Positions 1-11,722 of a stretch of 64,000 nt of DNA are shown here, one piece after another. Numbering within the stretch: position 1 is the first letter of the stretch; every line of letters starts with the position of its first letter. The stretch is taken from positions 4,676,216 to 4,740,215 of the forward strand of contig NC_135557.1 in assembly GCF_964340395.1 (NCBI RefSeq), in the 5' to 3' direction. The notes beneath the pieces were generated by a model. It searched no databases. It saw nothing but the letters and a program-made list of their open reading frames with translations, and was not told where the DNA came from. The DNA comes from Glandiceps talaboti (taxonomy: Eukaryota > Hemichordata > Enteropneusta > Spengelidae). A program made the translations under genes and the position numbers.

Positions 1-293
1 TCAATACTGTGAATAAGTCAGTCCTTAATATGATTACATTCATATTAAGGGTACTGATTTTTGGATGTGGACCGAAAAATGTGCCGTGCAGGGTTGGGAG
101 TGATGAATCTAGAATAATTAGACACGCGATGATAATTTTATTTGTCGTGCCGCTTATAGTAATTTTTCTGCTGTAGGTCCATTTTTCATAGTAGAGGCAA
201 AGGATTTCATTATCTTTGGTTTATATTCTAAAACCACTAATCAGTTTGCTTTACATTTGATGTTCATGAACTCAGGCTTGAATATATCCAGAA
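1..293. other. gene-free left edge
   Basis: I see no exon, repeat unit or RNA gene in this stretch. It ends where the terminal inverted repeat of the hAT-type element begins. Confidence 0.5.
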
Positions 294-2683
294 CAGTACC
301 GTAGCCTGCGGGGGTCAAGGGGGGGGGGGGGGCAACTGCCCCCCCCCCTCGAGATTTAGGAGAAAGGAGAGAAAAAAAGCTACTTTTTGAATACATGGCG
401 ATGTTATTAAAATCGTTATTTTCGTGACGATTCCTAGCATGCGCCATTTTATTTGATGGTTCACTAAAGTAACTGTACACTGACTCCTCGCTAATATGTA
501 TCTTATATCTCTATTGTACGCTGGCTCATTAACTTTGAATAAAAATTTAAAAATTGCAAAAAGTTAAAAATTGTAACTTTTTGAGGCAAATTAAAACTTC
601 TTTGTGCGGGAAAGTACAAAAGAAATGTGCACATGCACTGCGCATTTTCCGCGAGTAACAGTAGTCTTGAAAGTCTCCTTCATTTGAAGATAGCAAGTCG
701 CATTATAATGTCAGCGAGTGAAACTCAAAAAAAAAGACGGAAAAAGTTGTTCAACGTGAGGTCGCCTGCTATGCTGCATGCAGTGACTCCGAAGATGCGC
801 TCGATCTCATTTACATCTTGTTCCTTATATTAAAACATTTCATACTGATAAAACGGCAGATATCTTTTTGGAATATTTGGTGGCCCTGAAAAACTAACTA
901 TTAAACTAGGTACGCAGTGTAAGATCCACTACTTGAAGATCCATTTTCAATAATTGTGTTCGACGTTGTCTTTGGTTAAAATGTTGTTTGATATAATTAT
1001 CTCATTGCACTGACACTAGATAGCGTTATTCCGAAATTCATTTTGAAGCGACAATTTGCTATGGAAAGAATGGCTTTGAATTTGTAAACAGAGCTGTACC
1101 TTCGACATCAAAATCCAAACCCATTATAATGATAATGACAAGGAGAATTCACTGAGTTCACCTTGGGTTCCGACATAAAGGAGGGCCATAAATGTTTTGG
1201 GAGTTGGGTAAAGAAAATGAGTATTTTGTTGTGTTACTTATTGGTGAGAAAGCACCATCCACTTTTTACTTTGAATGTGACACCCTTTCGGCAACTTCTT
1301 TGAAAGATACGACATTAGGCCAGAAAAAATGAAAAAGCTGTTAAACCTACCCATATATTTTTTTTTCTGGTGATGGGCAATATATCCTCATTCGGGCTTC
1401 GCATTTTTTTTCAAAATTAAGGATATTTCTTTATATTTTCTGAATAGTACATGTAACAATATACATTTGAGTCTATTCCAAATTATATAATATCTTATAC
1501 AGTGGTTTACTTGGCTCTGATGATGCATACAGGCATGAATTGAGATTAAATAACTGCTGCATATCCAATGTGCACTAAAAAAACAAAAGTTTACGACCAT
1601 TGGAGTGGGCAGAGCAGTCATTGAGCCATCAAAAGTCTGAAAGTCTTGAAATGCTTTGCTCTTTATTTTTTTTATTTTTTTTTTTTATTTTTTTTATTTT
1701 TTTTATTTTTTTGGGGGGAACCATATTAAACTTCAGGAGAAGTCATTTACCAAGTGCGCATCCGCATAATATCTTTCAACTTTGCCACAACAAAATACAC
1801 TTCCAGATAATATGTAATGCATAGCATAATTGTTTCAATTCTACTATTTTATTACCATATTCAAGCATTGTAAGACTTTAAATTATGTCTATGGTTTGAC
1901 ATTTTATGCCTCTAAATGGCCCCCTACATTGTCTTATTTTCAATTTGTTCACCTTTGGAGTTGTCTCCTTTCAGTAGCAATTAAGGTGACAAGTGTCATT
2001 TCCCAAAACAAGATGAAAGGTGTCTGGCTTGGTACTTCCCTGTATAGGTTAGAGCTAATTATGGACATCTCCTTAATATGCATGTGAAATCAACATCCTG
2101 TGTGTAAAGTAATCTCGTTCGGAGTATTATTGTAGTTGACTATCATTGATATTTATATGCATCATTGTACCATATGATTTTATATCTCCACTGTAGTGTA
2201 GGTGACAGAATAGGTGGCTAAAATAATGCTTGCGTTTCATTTGGCGGGCTTAATATTGTTTAGAAGAGAGGGTGAGAGGATCTACACCATTTGTTTAACC
2301 GTAAATTGTGTACATTTCCTAACTGTAGCTATGCAGACACATGGCATGAGATAGTATCAAGATGACTAAATAAGTTCTATCTACATGTAAACTCGACCTG
2401 AGATATTTTGCTATCATTATATATGGTTTGTTTTATCCTTTGTCAAGCATTGAGAAAAAATGAAATCGACCTACCTACCCAATGTGATGGGTTAGGTTAC
2501 CCGTTGACCAGCATTTTTTATTTTTTCTGGCCTTGCATATGATATTTAATTGCGTATGCTAAAATAGATATTATGTAAATGACATGCACATTTATGTAAA
2601 TTGGCACCTTTCTAAATTTTAAATGCATGATTGCACCATGACAAAGTTCTGCCCCCTGGCAATTTGGTCAGGCTACGGCCCTG
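294..2683 (+). mobile_element. hAT-type DNA transposon, copy A (non-autonomous or decayed)
   Basis: The left end reads CAGTACCGTAGCCTG and the right end is the complement of CAGGGCCGTAGCCTG, so the element has about 15-bp terminal inverted repeats with the CAG...CTG ends usual for the hAT superfamily. The whole body is found again in reverse complement at 9644-11722, for example the block around 900-1020 matches 11030-11150. No transposase-length reading frame survives; the small open frames inside are not conserved in both copies, so I take it as a non-autonomous or dead member. Close to the left end a G run and a C run flank GCAACTGC (about 317-349) and could fold. The 8 bases on either side (286-293 and 2684-2691) do not match, so no target duplication is visible. 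An A/T homopolymer stretch at 1665-1712 is internal. Confidence 0.75.
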
Positions 2684-3101
2684 CAGACTCATTTTTGGCA
2701 GCATGTTATTTGCCATTTTCTGTTATGGTGAATTCGTGGTATTTTTGGAATGATGTGATGTATGTGGCTTCGCTGTAACCACTGATCACTTGCAGTGATC
2801 ATACTGTTTAATGTGTATACAAATAAGTCTTAGTCTATTGATAATGTCTCCACTTCTATTTAGGTTTATTTTAAAATTTGATAAGTATGTCATTCTTTGT
2901 TCCCCCTTTTTTGTTTGAAAAGAAACTCTGTCGGTTGAATTTACACCATTGGATATACCTATTCATTATCTCCGTGAGAATATAAGATAATAAGTGCAAT
3001 GAATTACTGAAACAAAGCGGTAAAACCTCTTTGTACTGGCCAACCCCTCGACACATCAATAGATCGCTTCCTAATCTATTCACTTTGTAATTTTACACCA
3101 G
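2684..3101. other. non-coding, partly intron upstream of lectin exon
   Basis: No exon is recognisable. The last 30 bases before 3102 (CTAATCTATTCACTTT then CACCAG) resemble the sequence before the lectin exon at 5075, so the duplicated block includes some of the upstream intron. Confidence 0.4.
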
Positions 3102-3335
3102 GTTCATCCCGGAACACTACAGTCACAGTTGGCAACTCTGATAATCCTGATGACGGAAGTAACAACGTGTGTTTTACCGTCGACTCACCCTCAAACGAGA
3201 CGCAAGGAAAATCTATATTATACCCATGTGGAAATGGTCCTATCTTTGGTCGTTATATCATTATAACCAAATACAACACAACCAAGAACAGAGCAAGGTC
3301 TATTTATCTTTGTGAAATGTTAGTTTATGGAAAAG
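3102..3335 (+). CDS. F-type lectin (fucolectin) C-terminal half-domain exon, copy 1
   Basis: This is a 78-codon exon bounded by CACCAG and GGTGAGA, phase 1 at both ends. It encodes the second half of an F-type lectin / F5-8C-like beta-barrel: TTVTVGNS, then NNVCFTV, PCGNGPIFGRYIIIT and SIYLCEMLVYG. These match the family landmarks (strand with VGNS, paired Cys, GRYV, LCEVEVYG ending). Family members are secreted proteins that bind fucosylated glycans in innate recognition or cell adhesion. The matching N-terminal half is not found upstream inside the window; the hAT element lies there. The exon is intact. It is about 72 percent alike by eye to the exon at 5075-5311, and the following introns are alike too, so one arose from the other by tandem duplication. 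Confidence 0.8.
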
Positions 3336-4253
3336 GTGAGATAAATGATTAAATAAAGGAGGTGTGCAATTGTTTGTTATTCGGTTTGGAAATAATAATT
3401 AACTAAATATTGAGAAGTTTAGCAAAAGGTATTTTTTCTTTTATCCATTTTCATTTAATTCTTGGGTGGATGTCTAAATTATCTATAAGGAATATTGACC
3501 TAAACGTTTGACAATTAAAGCCTCAATGAACTTTAAACTTATAGTGTCTCGTTATCATGCGCATAGCACTCACTGCGGTTGTTTGGATTCTGTCTACATG
3601 GAGTTTTAGAATGACGTCATAATACCTATCAGAATAAATACTAACCGTATTATGTGCTGGCATACTTAAAACTACAATAAGTAATACTGTATTTCAAAAT
3701 TTGTCTGGAGTGTATATGAATATTTACTTTAAAATGTACAAATATCATCATGAAAGTAAAAGAGCTTTGAATATTGTATGGAAAACAATTACATTACATG
3801 ACCTGTAAATGAGTCCCTTTTAGTGCCAACGGGTATGTCAACAGAAGCAAGTGTAACCATAATTGTTGTGAAAAACACATTCCTCTTTACGAAATGGGGG
3901 TTCAATGTAACATGACCAATTAAAACATTACAGCTGGGTGCACTGTCAAATTGTTTCACTTTGTGTTAACGAATCAGAACGACGTTCTTGCAGGAGATTT
4001 ATTTTCGGCCTGAGAAGGCTTTTATAATTATTCCTTTTTCTTATTCCTTGATGATAGTGACAAATGTTGTAAAATGAGAGGTAGAGGTATATGTCCTTTG
4101 AACAATTAATATCCTCATTGTATGCAATCTTTAGCACCCTTCTACTTGTACTTTTTAGCACGTGCTGAAACATCAGTTGTAAACACGGCATTATGCTATT
4201 TGTGTTTACTCTAAATGCGAAAAAAATAATCAAAGACTTTTCTTTATCTTTAG
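3336..4253 (+). other. intron between lectin exons, with duplicated block
   Basis: The stretch 3485-3650 is a diverged copy of 5512-5660: both contain GGAATATTGA, a GTCTCGT/GCCTCGT-CATCAT block and ATCAGAATAAT. No further exon is seen. Confidence 0.5.
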
Positions 4254-4478
4254 ACAATTTGGCTTACAATGCCAATGTCACGAGTGTTAACAGTGTTGGT
4301 AATGAAGACACGTATCCATTTCTGGTTGATGGTAATATCTCTACATGTGCTGACACCGGCAGAAAGACAATTGAGCCGTCCCTTGTCATCGATTTAGGAA
4401 GACATCAACAAGTTAATAAAATACTCCTTCATTATCCGACGCTTGATTCTTGTAACACAAAAACAATCATAGGAGGAT
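4254..4478 (+). CDS. F-type lectin N-terminal half-domain exon
   Basis: The exon lies between TCTTTAG and the strong donor GTAAGT and is 75 codons long, phase 1 at both ends. It starts DNLAYNANVTSV and continues with FLVDGNISTCADT, SLVIDLG, VNKILLHYP and LDSC, which is the usual first half of an F-type lectin domain (NLA...K..T.S, AVDG, VDLG, V..I.I..). Joined to the exon at 5075 the phase fits and gives a Cys at the junction. In characterised F-type lectins fucose is held by a His and two basic residues (H-x26-R-x-D-x4-R/K). Here the His position is Asp (CADT) and the first Arg is Thr (TLDSC), so canonical fucose binding may be lost. The reading frame stays open upstream of the exon, but the acceptor and homology set the start. 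The reading past the donor ends in a stop at 4502. Confidence 0.78.
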
Positions 4479-5074
4479 GTAAGTCCGTCATATTATGTAA
4501 TTAAAGTATATATGCAGAAAGAAGGCTTGATTTACTGTAACAAACGTAATGACAATTGTGACAATGACGACGTTGAAATAATGACGTGGCAGAGATGGCA
4601 TTAATAAACCCAGATTTTACTGCAGAAGATTGTTATATGTATATCATTTGATAATGACTGAATGATTGAATGTATGAATGAATGTGTATGTATGTATGTA
4701 TGTATGTATGTATGTATGTATGTATGTATGTATGTATGTATGTATGTATGTATGTATGTATGCATGCATGCATGCATGCATCCATTCATGTATGCATGTA
4801 TGTATGTATGTATGTATGTATGTATGTATGTATGTATGTATGTACTTGACCTTGTAAAAGCCACAGATGGTTGTTGTGTTGATGTTCCCAACACCAACTG
4901 ATGGCTATATCTCTATAACATGATACAATATGCGTGGTATGTGATGTCCATTTAATACGCAACGTAAAAACATCATATTGTTGTGTATTACTAGGACCAG
5001 GTGATTAACCCTATTTTTGCAGGCCACCCCTTTGCACACTGATAATGGTGACTTCCTAATCTATGCACTATTAG
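4479..5074 (+). other. lectin intron with microsatellite
   Basis: Intron between the two half-domain exons. Its middle is the (TATG)n tract; the rest shows nothing recognisable. A pyrimidine-rich acceptor-like TTTTTGCAG at 5014-5022 is present, but using it would put the reading frame out of phase. Confidence 0.5.
4682..4852. repeat. (TATG)n microsatellite with (GCAT)n core
   Basis: About 170 bp of TATG units interrupted near 4760-4795 by GCAT units. Both strands are open by virtue of the repeat and do not encode a protein. Confidence 0.97.
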
Positions 5075-5311
5075 GTGGCTACAGGAAGACCACTATTAGA
5101 GTTGGCAACTCTACAAATCCTGAGGACGTAACTAACGATGTTTGTTTTATAATCAACGCACGTAAAACCTTGACGGAGGGACGATCTATACCATACGTAT
5201 GTGAAAATGGTCCAATCCTTGGCCGTTACATCATCATAACAAAAAACAGCTTATCATCCCAGAATAAAACAAGGTCTATTTATCTTTGCGAAATGTCAGT
5301 TTATTGAAAAG
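5075..5311 (+). CDS. F-type lectin C-terminal half-domain exon, copy 2, with premature or terminal TGA
   Basis: Homologous to the exon at 3102-3335 and placed by that alignment: acceptor CACTATTAG, then GGYRKTTIRVGNS, NDVCFI, ENGPILGRYIIIT and SIYLCEMSVY. It follows the N-half exon at 4254-4478 in the right phase, so together they make one complete lectin domain. At 5305-5307 the codon that is GGA in copy 1 is TGA here, one codon after the end of the domain. The donor GGTGAGA after it is still intact. The protein could therefore end right after the domain (a short secreted lectin), or this may be a recent nonsense mutation in a longer multi-domain protein. Confidence 0.78.
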
Positions 5312-5942
5312 GTGAGATGTATATTACAATAAGTGGAGTTTACAATTATTTGCTAATTGTTTTAAAACTCTATCTTAGACTTAAATGTTCAATTATTTCA
5401 ATTAGTCTGATTACCCAGAAGCCCCTGAGGAATACGAATGAAATAGTGAAATATTCATTATTAATTAATTAATATTTTTTATTTACGGCGATATCTAAAA
5501 ATAATATCTGTGTAAGGAATATTGATCTAATAGTTTGATAAAAACAATTTATTAACATTTATATTACAGTGCCTCGTCATCATCTGATTACGATTGTTTA
5601 CACTTATCCACATGAAGTCTGATTTTGCTATAACGGCATTGATCAGAATAATTCTAACAATGTTTGTTTGTGGGTTATTGGATCAATAAAGCGTTGCTGC
5701 AAATTTATATTGATTTTACTGCACTTTGGTAGTGATTCATTTATCACATACCTTCAAATGTATAGAATGTCGTTATTATTTATAACAAGAACGGTTACAT
5801 GTAGTTTCCCTTTTCTTGTTTTATACTGGTAAAGAGATTGAATTTCAATCTCCAAAATTCCCAATTTTAAGTGATTGACTTACCAACTTTTTCTGACGAT
5901 TATCTTCCCCTCTCATATTTGTAAATGTTTTTTTTTCGACAG

Positions 5943-5979
5943 ATTACATGGGACGACCCAATTATAATCAGATATGGAT
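5943..5979 (+). other. possible 37-bp exon after lectin domain
   Basis: TTTTTTTTCGACAG precedes and GTGAGT follows, and the phase-1 reading is open (DYMGRPNYNQIW). It is the only good splice pair close downstream of the lectin exon, but there is no homology support and the exon is tiny. Confidence 0.2.
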
Positions 5980-6879
5980 GTGAGTTATTGCAGCGTCTAA
6001 CTTACCGACAGGAAACGTGCTCTGACCATTTGTGAGATTGACGTCGCAACACCTTAATTATATACTATTAAAATAGATAAGTATAGATGACAAACCTGCA
6101 GTTCTTTTTTACTATTATCCTTATCAATTTCTTGGGTGGGTGGGTATTTGGTTTAGATATATGTCTCTTTTAAAAATTATGACATGAAATAAGACATCGA
6201 AGAATGTTAATAATCTAGTTAGACTGTCTTGTATTGAGTTTAACCATATGTCCGTCATGTACCTAACAATATTGGCAGTTTTAGATTAGTGAACTATAAA
6301 GTAACGTTCACATGTGTGTTGATTTATCATGAATTATACCCCTTTATTTAACTTAGAGGAACGTATCAGAGTCAATAATCTTTTAACACAGCATGCAAGT
6401 CGTCATCTGTGTATGGAAACTGTGTTGAAATATTGGACTTCTAAAGGCGAAATGTTAGATGTATGACTTTCAAACTTGTTATAACGTTTAAATTCTGTCT
6501 TGAACAAATTATCTTGCGCAGCAATATCACGTACAGTATGGTTCTTTAATGTGAACGTGTTAGATTGGTTATCATAGTAAATATGGCGTATGTAACTATG
6601 CCAGTAAATTTTGAAAACAGTCAAGTACTCGTTAATTTGAGTGGCTAGAACCAAAATGGTGCCTGTTACACTTGCAAATCCCACTTACACGTGCAAATTA
6701 TCGAATTACTCTGCACTGACATTTGTATAACATAGTATCACGAGCTAGGATACCCCTTGGCACTTTTCCCCCAATTGCAACGTTTAGTTTGTCTCAAAAG
6801 ATAAAACAAGCCTTATAAAATTGTATACGTACTTGTAAGCATGCATACTGAATATATATATGTGACCCTGATGTGGTAA

Positions 6880-6991
<112 letters not shown>

Positions 6992-8243
6992 TAAATGGGA
7001 ATGTCGCATTACGTATTAAGTTGGATTGTTCCAGGCAAAACGATCAGATCAGATATGTGAAAATGAAATGTGAACATGGTGAGTGTGTTTTTAAAAAATG
7101 AATTTCTAAATCCTCTGAGAAAGTGTTGCAGCTCAAATAGGAGTAATAGCGGCACCAAAGTTGAGGTATGCATAATTTAAATGTGAATTTGAGTGGTTGG
7201 TTTCACGAATAAGAAAGGATATTTCAAGTTTCTGTTGTGTCGTTGTCTAGAGACGCTGGCATTGGCGAATGTGTATGTACCAAGTTTTATGTAACAGGTA
7301 TCGAAGGTGTCAGGTTTTTCGTGTACTTTCCACGAGTTCGCCCCCACAATTCTGTGAGTTAGCGATCATCTCAGTCACTGGTATGGAAATTGACCTCTAG
7401 ATATAGACTATCAACAGCCGTGTTGACGTTTTTGTACAAACAATTTGTATTATTTGTTTTGTAATTTATCTTTAGTACTATTTTTGTTGATAAAATAGAA
7501 TTGTGTTCGTTGTATGGTCGGGTTATATATTTATGTATTCGACTCAGTGAGTAACATGCGACATGTGCGTATAGCATGTGCACTATACTTTCTGATTATT
7601 ATATCCGTTATGTATGTGCACATAATTAGTCATAAATACAAATATATTTAAGAAGTTTTTAAAGGAATATGGCAAAATATAAATCGCGTCTGAATACAGA
7701 CTACTTTAGCAATAGAACTGATAAATAGCAAGGACATTCTCCCACGTACATATTCTTTGATCTTCCCCGTCACTCTGAACAAATCAATATTATTGTGTTT
7801 CTGTGTATTTCTGTCTGTCTCTTAATTTCTGTGATGTGTTTCAGTAAATTGAGACATATTAATCAGTAACGCTATTGTTCGTCATCCACTCGTTTGTGTA
7901 TTATAAATTTGTATCCAATGCTAGCTAGTAGACAATAACTCATATCAATGGACAAGTGATATATTGCAATGTTTCGATCACTTGCAAGTACGAAATAAAA
8001 TTTCTGAGTCAAAAAAAAAATCAGGGTAGAAAATATTCTATAATGATCTGAGGTCACAATGACCGAAGGTAACCTTATTATCTATGCAAAGCAGCTTGAT
8101 GTGCTGTGTCTCTGGTGTATACATAGTCTGATGGACACGTGCACTGTGCAATGATTTGAGAAATCAGCTGTAATTAAATAAACCAACTGTTCTCAGCGGA
8201 CAATTTATGTTCTCTTACTAGCTGTAACGGGAACGTTTTAGAA

Positions 8244-8244
<1 letters not shown>

Positions 8245-8274
<30 letters not shown>

Positions 8275-8289
8275 ACAACAACGACGACG

Positions 8290-8320
<31 letters not shown>

Positions 8321-8321
8321 C
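8245..8321. repeat. (AAC)n trinucleotide repeat with ACG variants
   Basis: AAC units with interspersed GAC/ACG. The poly-Cys frame on the minus strand is a by-product of the repeat. Confidence 0.95.
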
Positions 8322-9178
8322 CCTGTTTTGTTAGATATAATGATTTACTTTTAATATCGTACACACTGATTAACACTGGATGACATGTCAGGAAATGTAT
8401 TGGTGTAACTGTACGCATAATACTGTACAATAAATCAAATCAAATTGATTTAGAGGTTCGCCCCTAAAATCAGTACCCCGATGCGATCCTGGTGTAAACC
8501 TTTTGCTGTACTAGTCTATGTAAGGATACAATTTACCTGTAATTACCTGTAATATCTACAATAATATCTATGTCTTGTATTTTAATAATTTTCAGCGAAT
8601 ATACCATGTCTGATCGAAAAATTAATACTATAGTTACTGCTAGTGTAGCTTTAAGTTTATCAAACTATACTGACAATCTCGTAACCTTTAAGTGAAGACT
8701 CAATCTCTTCAGAATTTTAAATATATTCAAAATAGACGATTCCATTATTTCACGTTTTGTTCTTCGTCTCCATACGTCTAAATCGTTATTTCAGACCCGT
8801 CAAACTGGAAATAAGATACCACTGTTCATCAAATGTAAATTGTTAAAATGCACAACATAAACTACACAATTATTATTTCCGTGCCATTGTCGACATTAAA
8901 GAGTGCATAATTGTGCTTCTCAGTACAAGTTATGAATTTAACGATTCTTGATTATGAATGAAAATAAAAGAATGAATTCCATCGAAAAACCTAAAAAACA
9001 AAATGAAGTCTGACAAAATAGTATAGTGTACTATTGCTGGGATATTTTGATAGCAGTCTGTATGGGGACCCGTTGACTTCATAACATTCACCCAATTTGG
9101 GTGTGTACACCAATCACGGTAAAGGGTTATGTATGGTGAGTATTAATCAAACTGAACGGCTAATATTATTATAAAAGT

Positions 9179-9181
<3 letters not shown>

Positions 9182-9272
<91 letters not shown>
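9182..9272. repeat. (TA)n microsatellite
   Basis: About 45 TA units. Confidence 0.97.
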
Positions 9273-9276
<4 letters not shown>

Positions 9277-9538
9277 CGTATCCGCCCTCTACGTTATACA
9301 TGTTCTCCAACCAACAGTAGTCTCAACTCGCACTCAAATCTATTGAGATGAAAACCCGGTGTCCCATACGCCATCTTGAAATAGAACAGGAACGAATACG
9401 GTAGGAGATATGTTCGTCTACATAACGAGCACTGACGATTGGACTGCTAATTCACGAAGAACGAACGCCCTATGCATACAGTTACTCGACACGAGACTCG
9501 ACATAAGACAAACGTATACAGTACCTACATACGTACGT

Positions 9539-9577
9539 ACACATACACATACATACATACATACATACATACATAAT
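9539..9577. repeat. (CATA)n microsatellite
   Basis: ACATACATAC units just left of the partial 76-bp satellite unit. Confidence 0.9.
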
Positions 9578-9585
9578 ATATATAT

Positions 9586-9643
9586 CACGATGGTCTGGTG
9601 AACTGTACTATTATCAATGTCAGGTTTTATAGGTGCTGTGTTA
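9586..9643 (+). repeat. left fragment of the 76-bp tandem array, split off by the hAT insertion
   Basis: The sequence GGTCTGGTGAACTGTACTAT and onward to GGTGCTGTGTTA matches the repeat unit found at 11723 onward. The array continues on the other side of the hAT element. Confidence 0.8.
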
Positions 9644-11722
9644 CAGGGCCGTAGCCTGACCAAATTGCCAACGGGGGCAGGACTTTGTCTTGGTGCAATC
9701 TTGCATTTGAAATTTAGAAAAGTACCAATTTACATAAATTTACATGTAATTTACATAATATATATTTAAGCATACGCAATTAAATACCATATGTAAGGTC
9801 AGAAAAAAAATGCTGGTCAACGGGTAACCTAACCCACCACATTGGGTAAGTACGTCGATTTCATTTTTTCACAATGCTTGACAAGGATAAAACAAACCAT
9901 ATATAATGATAGCAAAATATTTCAGGTCGAGTTTAGATAGGACTTATTCAGTCATCTTGATACTATCTCATGCAATTTGTCTGCATAGCTATAGTTAGGA
10001 AATGTACACAATTTACGGTTAAACAAATGGTGTAGTTCCTCTCACCCTCTCTTCTCATAAAATGTTAAGCCCCGCCAATTGAAACTCAAGCATTATTTTA
10101 GCCACCACTTCTGTCACCTACACTATAGTGGAGATATAAAAGCATATGGTACAATGATGCATTGGAAGGAGACAACTCCAAAGGTGAAAAAAATTGAAAA
10201 TAATACAGTATAGGAGGCCATTTATCAAAATATCAAACCATAGACATAATAAAATACCAGAATTGAAAAAAATTATGCTATTCACTACATATTATTTGGA
10301 AGTGTATTTTGTTGTGGCAAAGCTGAAAGATATTATGCGGACGTGCACATGGTAAATGACTTCTCCTGAAGTTTAATTTGGTTCCAAAAAATCCCGAATA
10401 AAGTGCAAAACATTTCAAGACTTTTAGACTTTTCATGGCCCAATGGTCGTAAACTTTTGTTCAATTCTTTTTACTGCATATTGGATATTTAATCTCAATT
10501 CATGCTTGTATGCAACATCAGAGCCAAGTAAACCACTGTATAGGATATTATATTATTTGGAATAGACTCAAATGTATATTGTTACATGTCCTATTCAGAA
10601 AATATAAAGAAATATCCTTAAGTTTGGAAGAAAAATGCGAAGCCCGCATGAGGATATATTGCCCATCACCAGAAAAAAATAGTAGGGTAGGTTGAAAAGC
10701 TTCTTCATTTTTTTCGGGCCAAATTTCGTATCTTTCAAAGTAGTTGCCGAAAAGATGTCACATTCAAAGTAAAAAAAATGGATGATGCTTTCTCAAATAA
10801 GTAACACAACAAAATAATTATTTTCTTTACATAACTCTCAAAACTGTTATGGCCTCGTTTATGTCGGAACCCAAGGTGAACTCAGTGAATTCTCCTTGTC
10901 ATTATCATTATAATGGAAATTGAAGTTTGGATTTTGATGTCGAAGGTACAGCTCTGTTTACAAATTCAAGGCAATTCTTTCATAGCAAATTGTCGCTTCA
11001 AAATGAATTGCGGAATAACGCTAGTGTCAGTGTGCTATGAGATAATTATATCAAACAACATTTTAACCAAAGACAACGTCGAACACTATTATTGAAAATG
11101 GATCTTCAAAGAGTGGATCTTAAACTGCGTACCTAGTTTAATAGTTAGTTTTTCAGGGCCACCAAATATTCCAAAAAGAGATCTGCCGTTTTATCAGTAT
11201 GACATGTTTTAATATAAGGAACAAGGTGTTAATGAGACCGAGCGCATCTTCAGAGTCACTGCATGCAGCATAGCAGGCGACCTCACGTTGAACAACTTTT
11301 TCCGTCTTTTTTTTTGAGTTTCACTCGCTGACATTATAATTGCGACTTGCTATCTTCAAATGAAGGAGACTTTCAAGACTACTGTTACTCGCGGAAAATG
11401 CACAGTGCATGTGCGCACTTCTTTTGTACTTTCCCACACAAATATATTTTATAATGCTGCAAAAAGTTACAATTTTTAACTGGACACATTTTTATTCAAA
11501 GTTAAGCCAGGGAACAATAGCGATATAAGATACATATTAGCCAGGAATCAGCAGTGTACAGTCACTTTAGTGAACTATCCATTTACATCGCGCATGCTAG
11601 GAATTGTAACGTAAATAACGATTTTAATAGCATCGCTATGTATTGAAAAAGTCGCTTTTTTTCTTTCTTTTTTCCAAAATCTCAGGGGGCAGTTGCCCCC
11701 CCCCCTCCCACAGGCTACGGTA
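9644..11722 (-). mobile_element. hAT-type DNA transposon, copy B, with 8-bp target duplication
   Basis: Reverse-complement copy of the element at 294-2683. It begins CAGGGCCGTAGCCTG. Directly before it stands CTGTGTTA (9636-9643) and the same 8 bases stand at 11723-11730. An 8-bp target-site duplication is the hallmark of hAT transposition. Removing the element restores a normal 76-bp satellite unit (GGTG-CTGTGTTA-TCACC), so the insertion happened in an existing array. The right end reads GGCTACGGTA before CTG; those last three bases are shared by the element end (CTG) and the target copy, so one set may have been lost. No transposase frame is recognisable. The copy is about 300 bp shorter than copy A. 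Confidence 0.82.

Noticed and set aside
5017-5074. Upstream acceptor at 5022 for the second lectin exon
   Set aside because: The join from 4478 would be out of frame and hit TGA; the acceptor at 5074 matches the homologous exon and restores phase.
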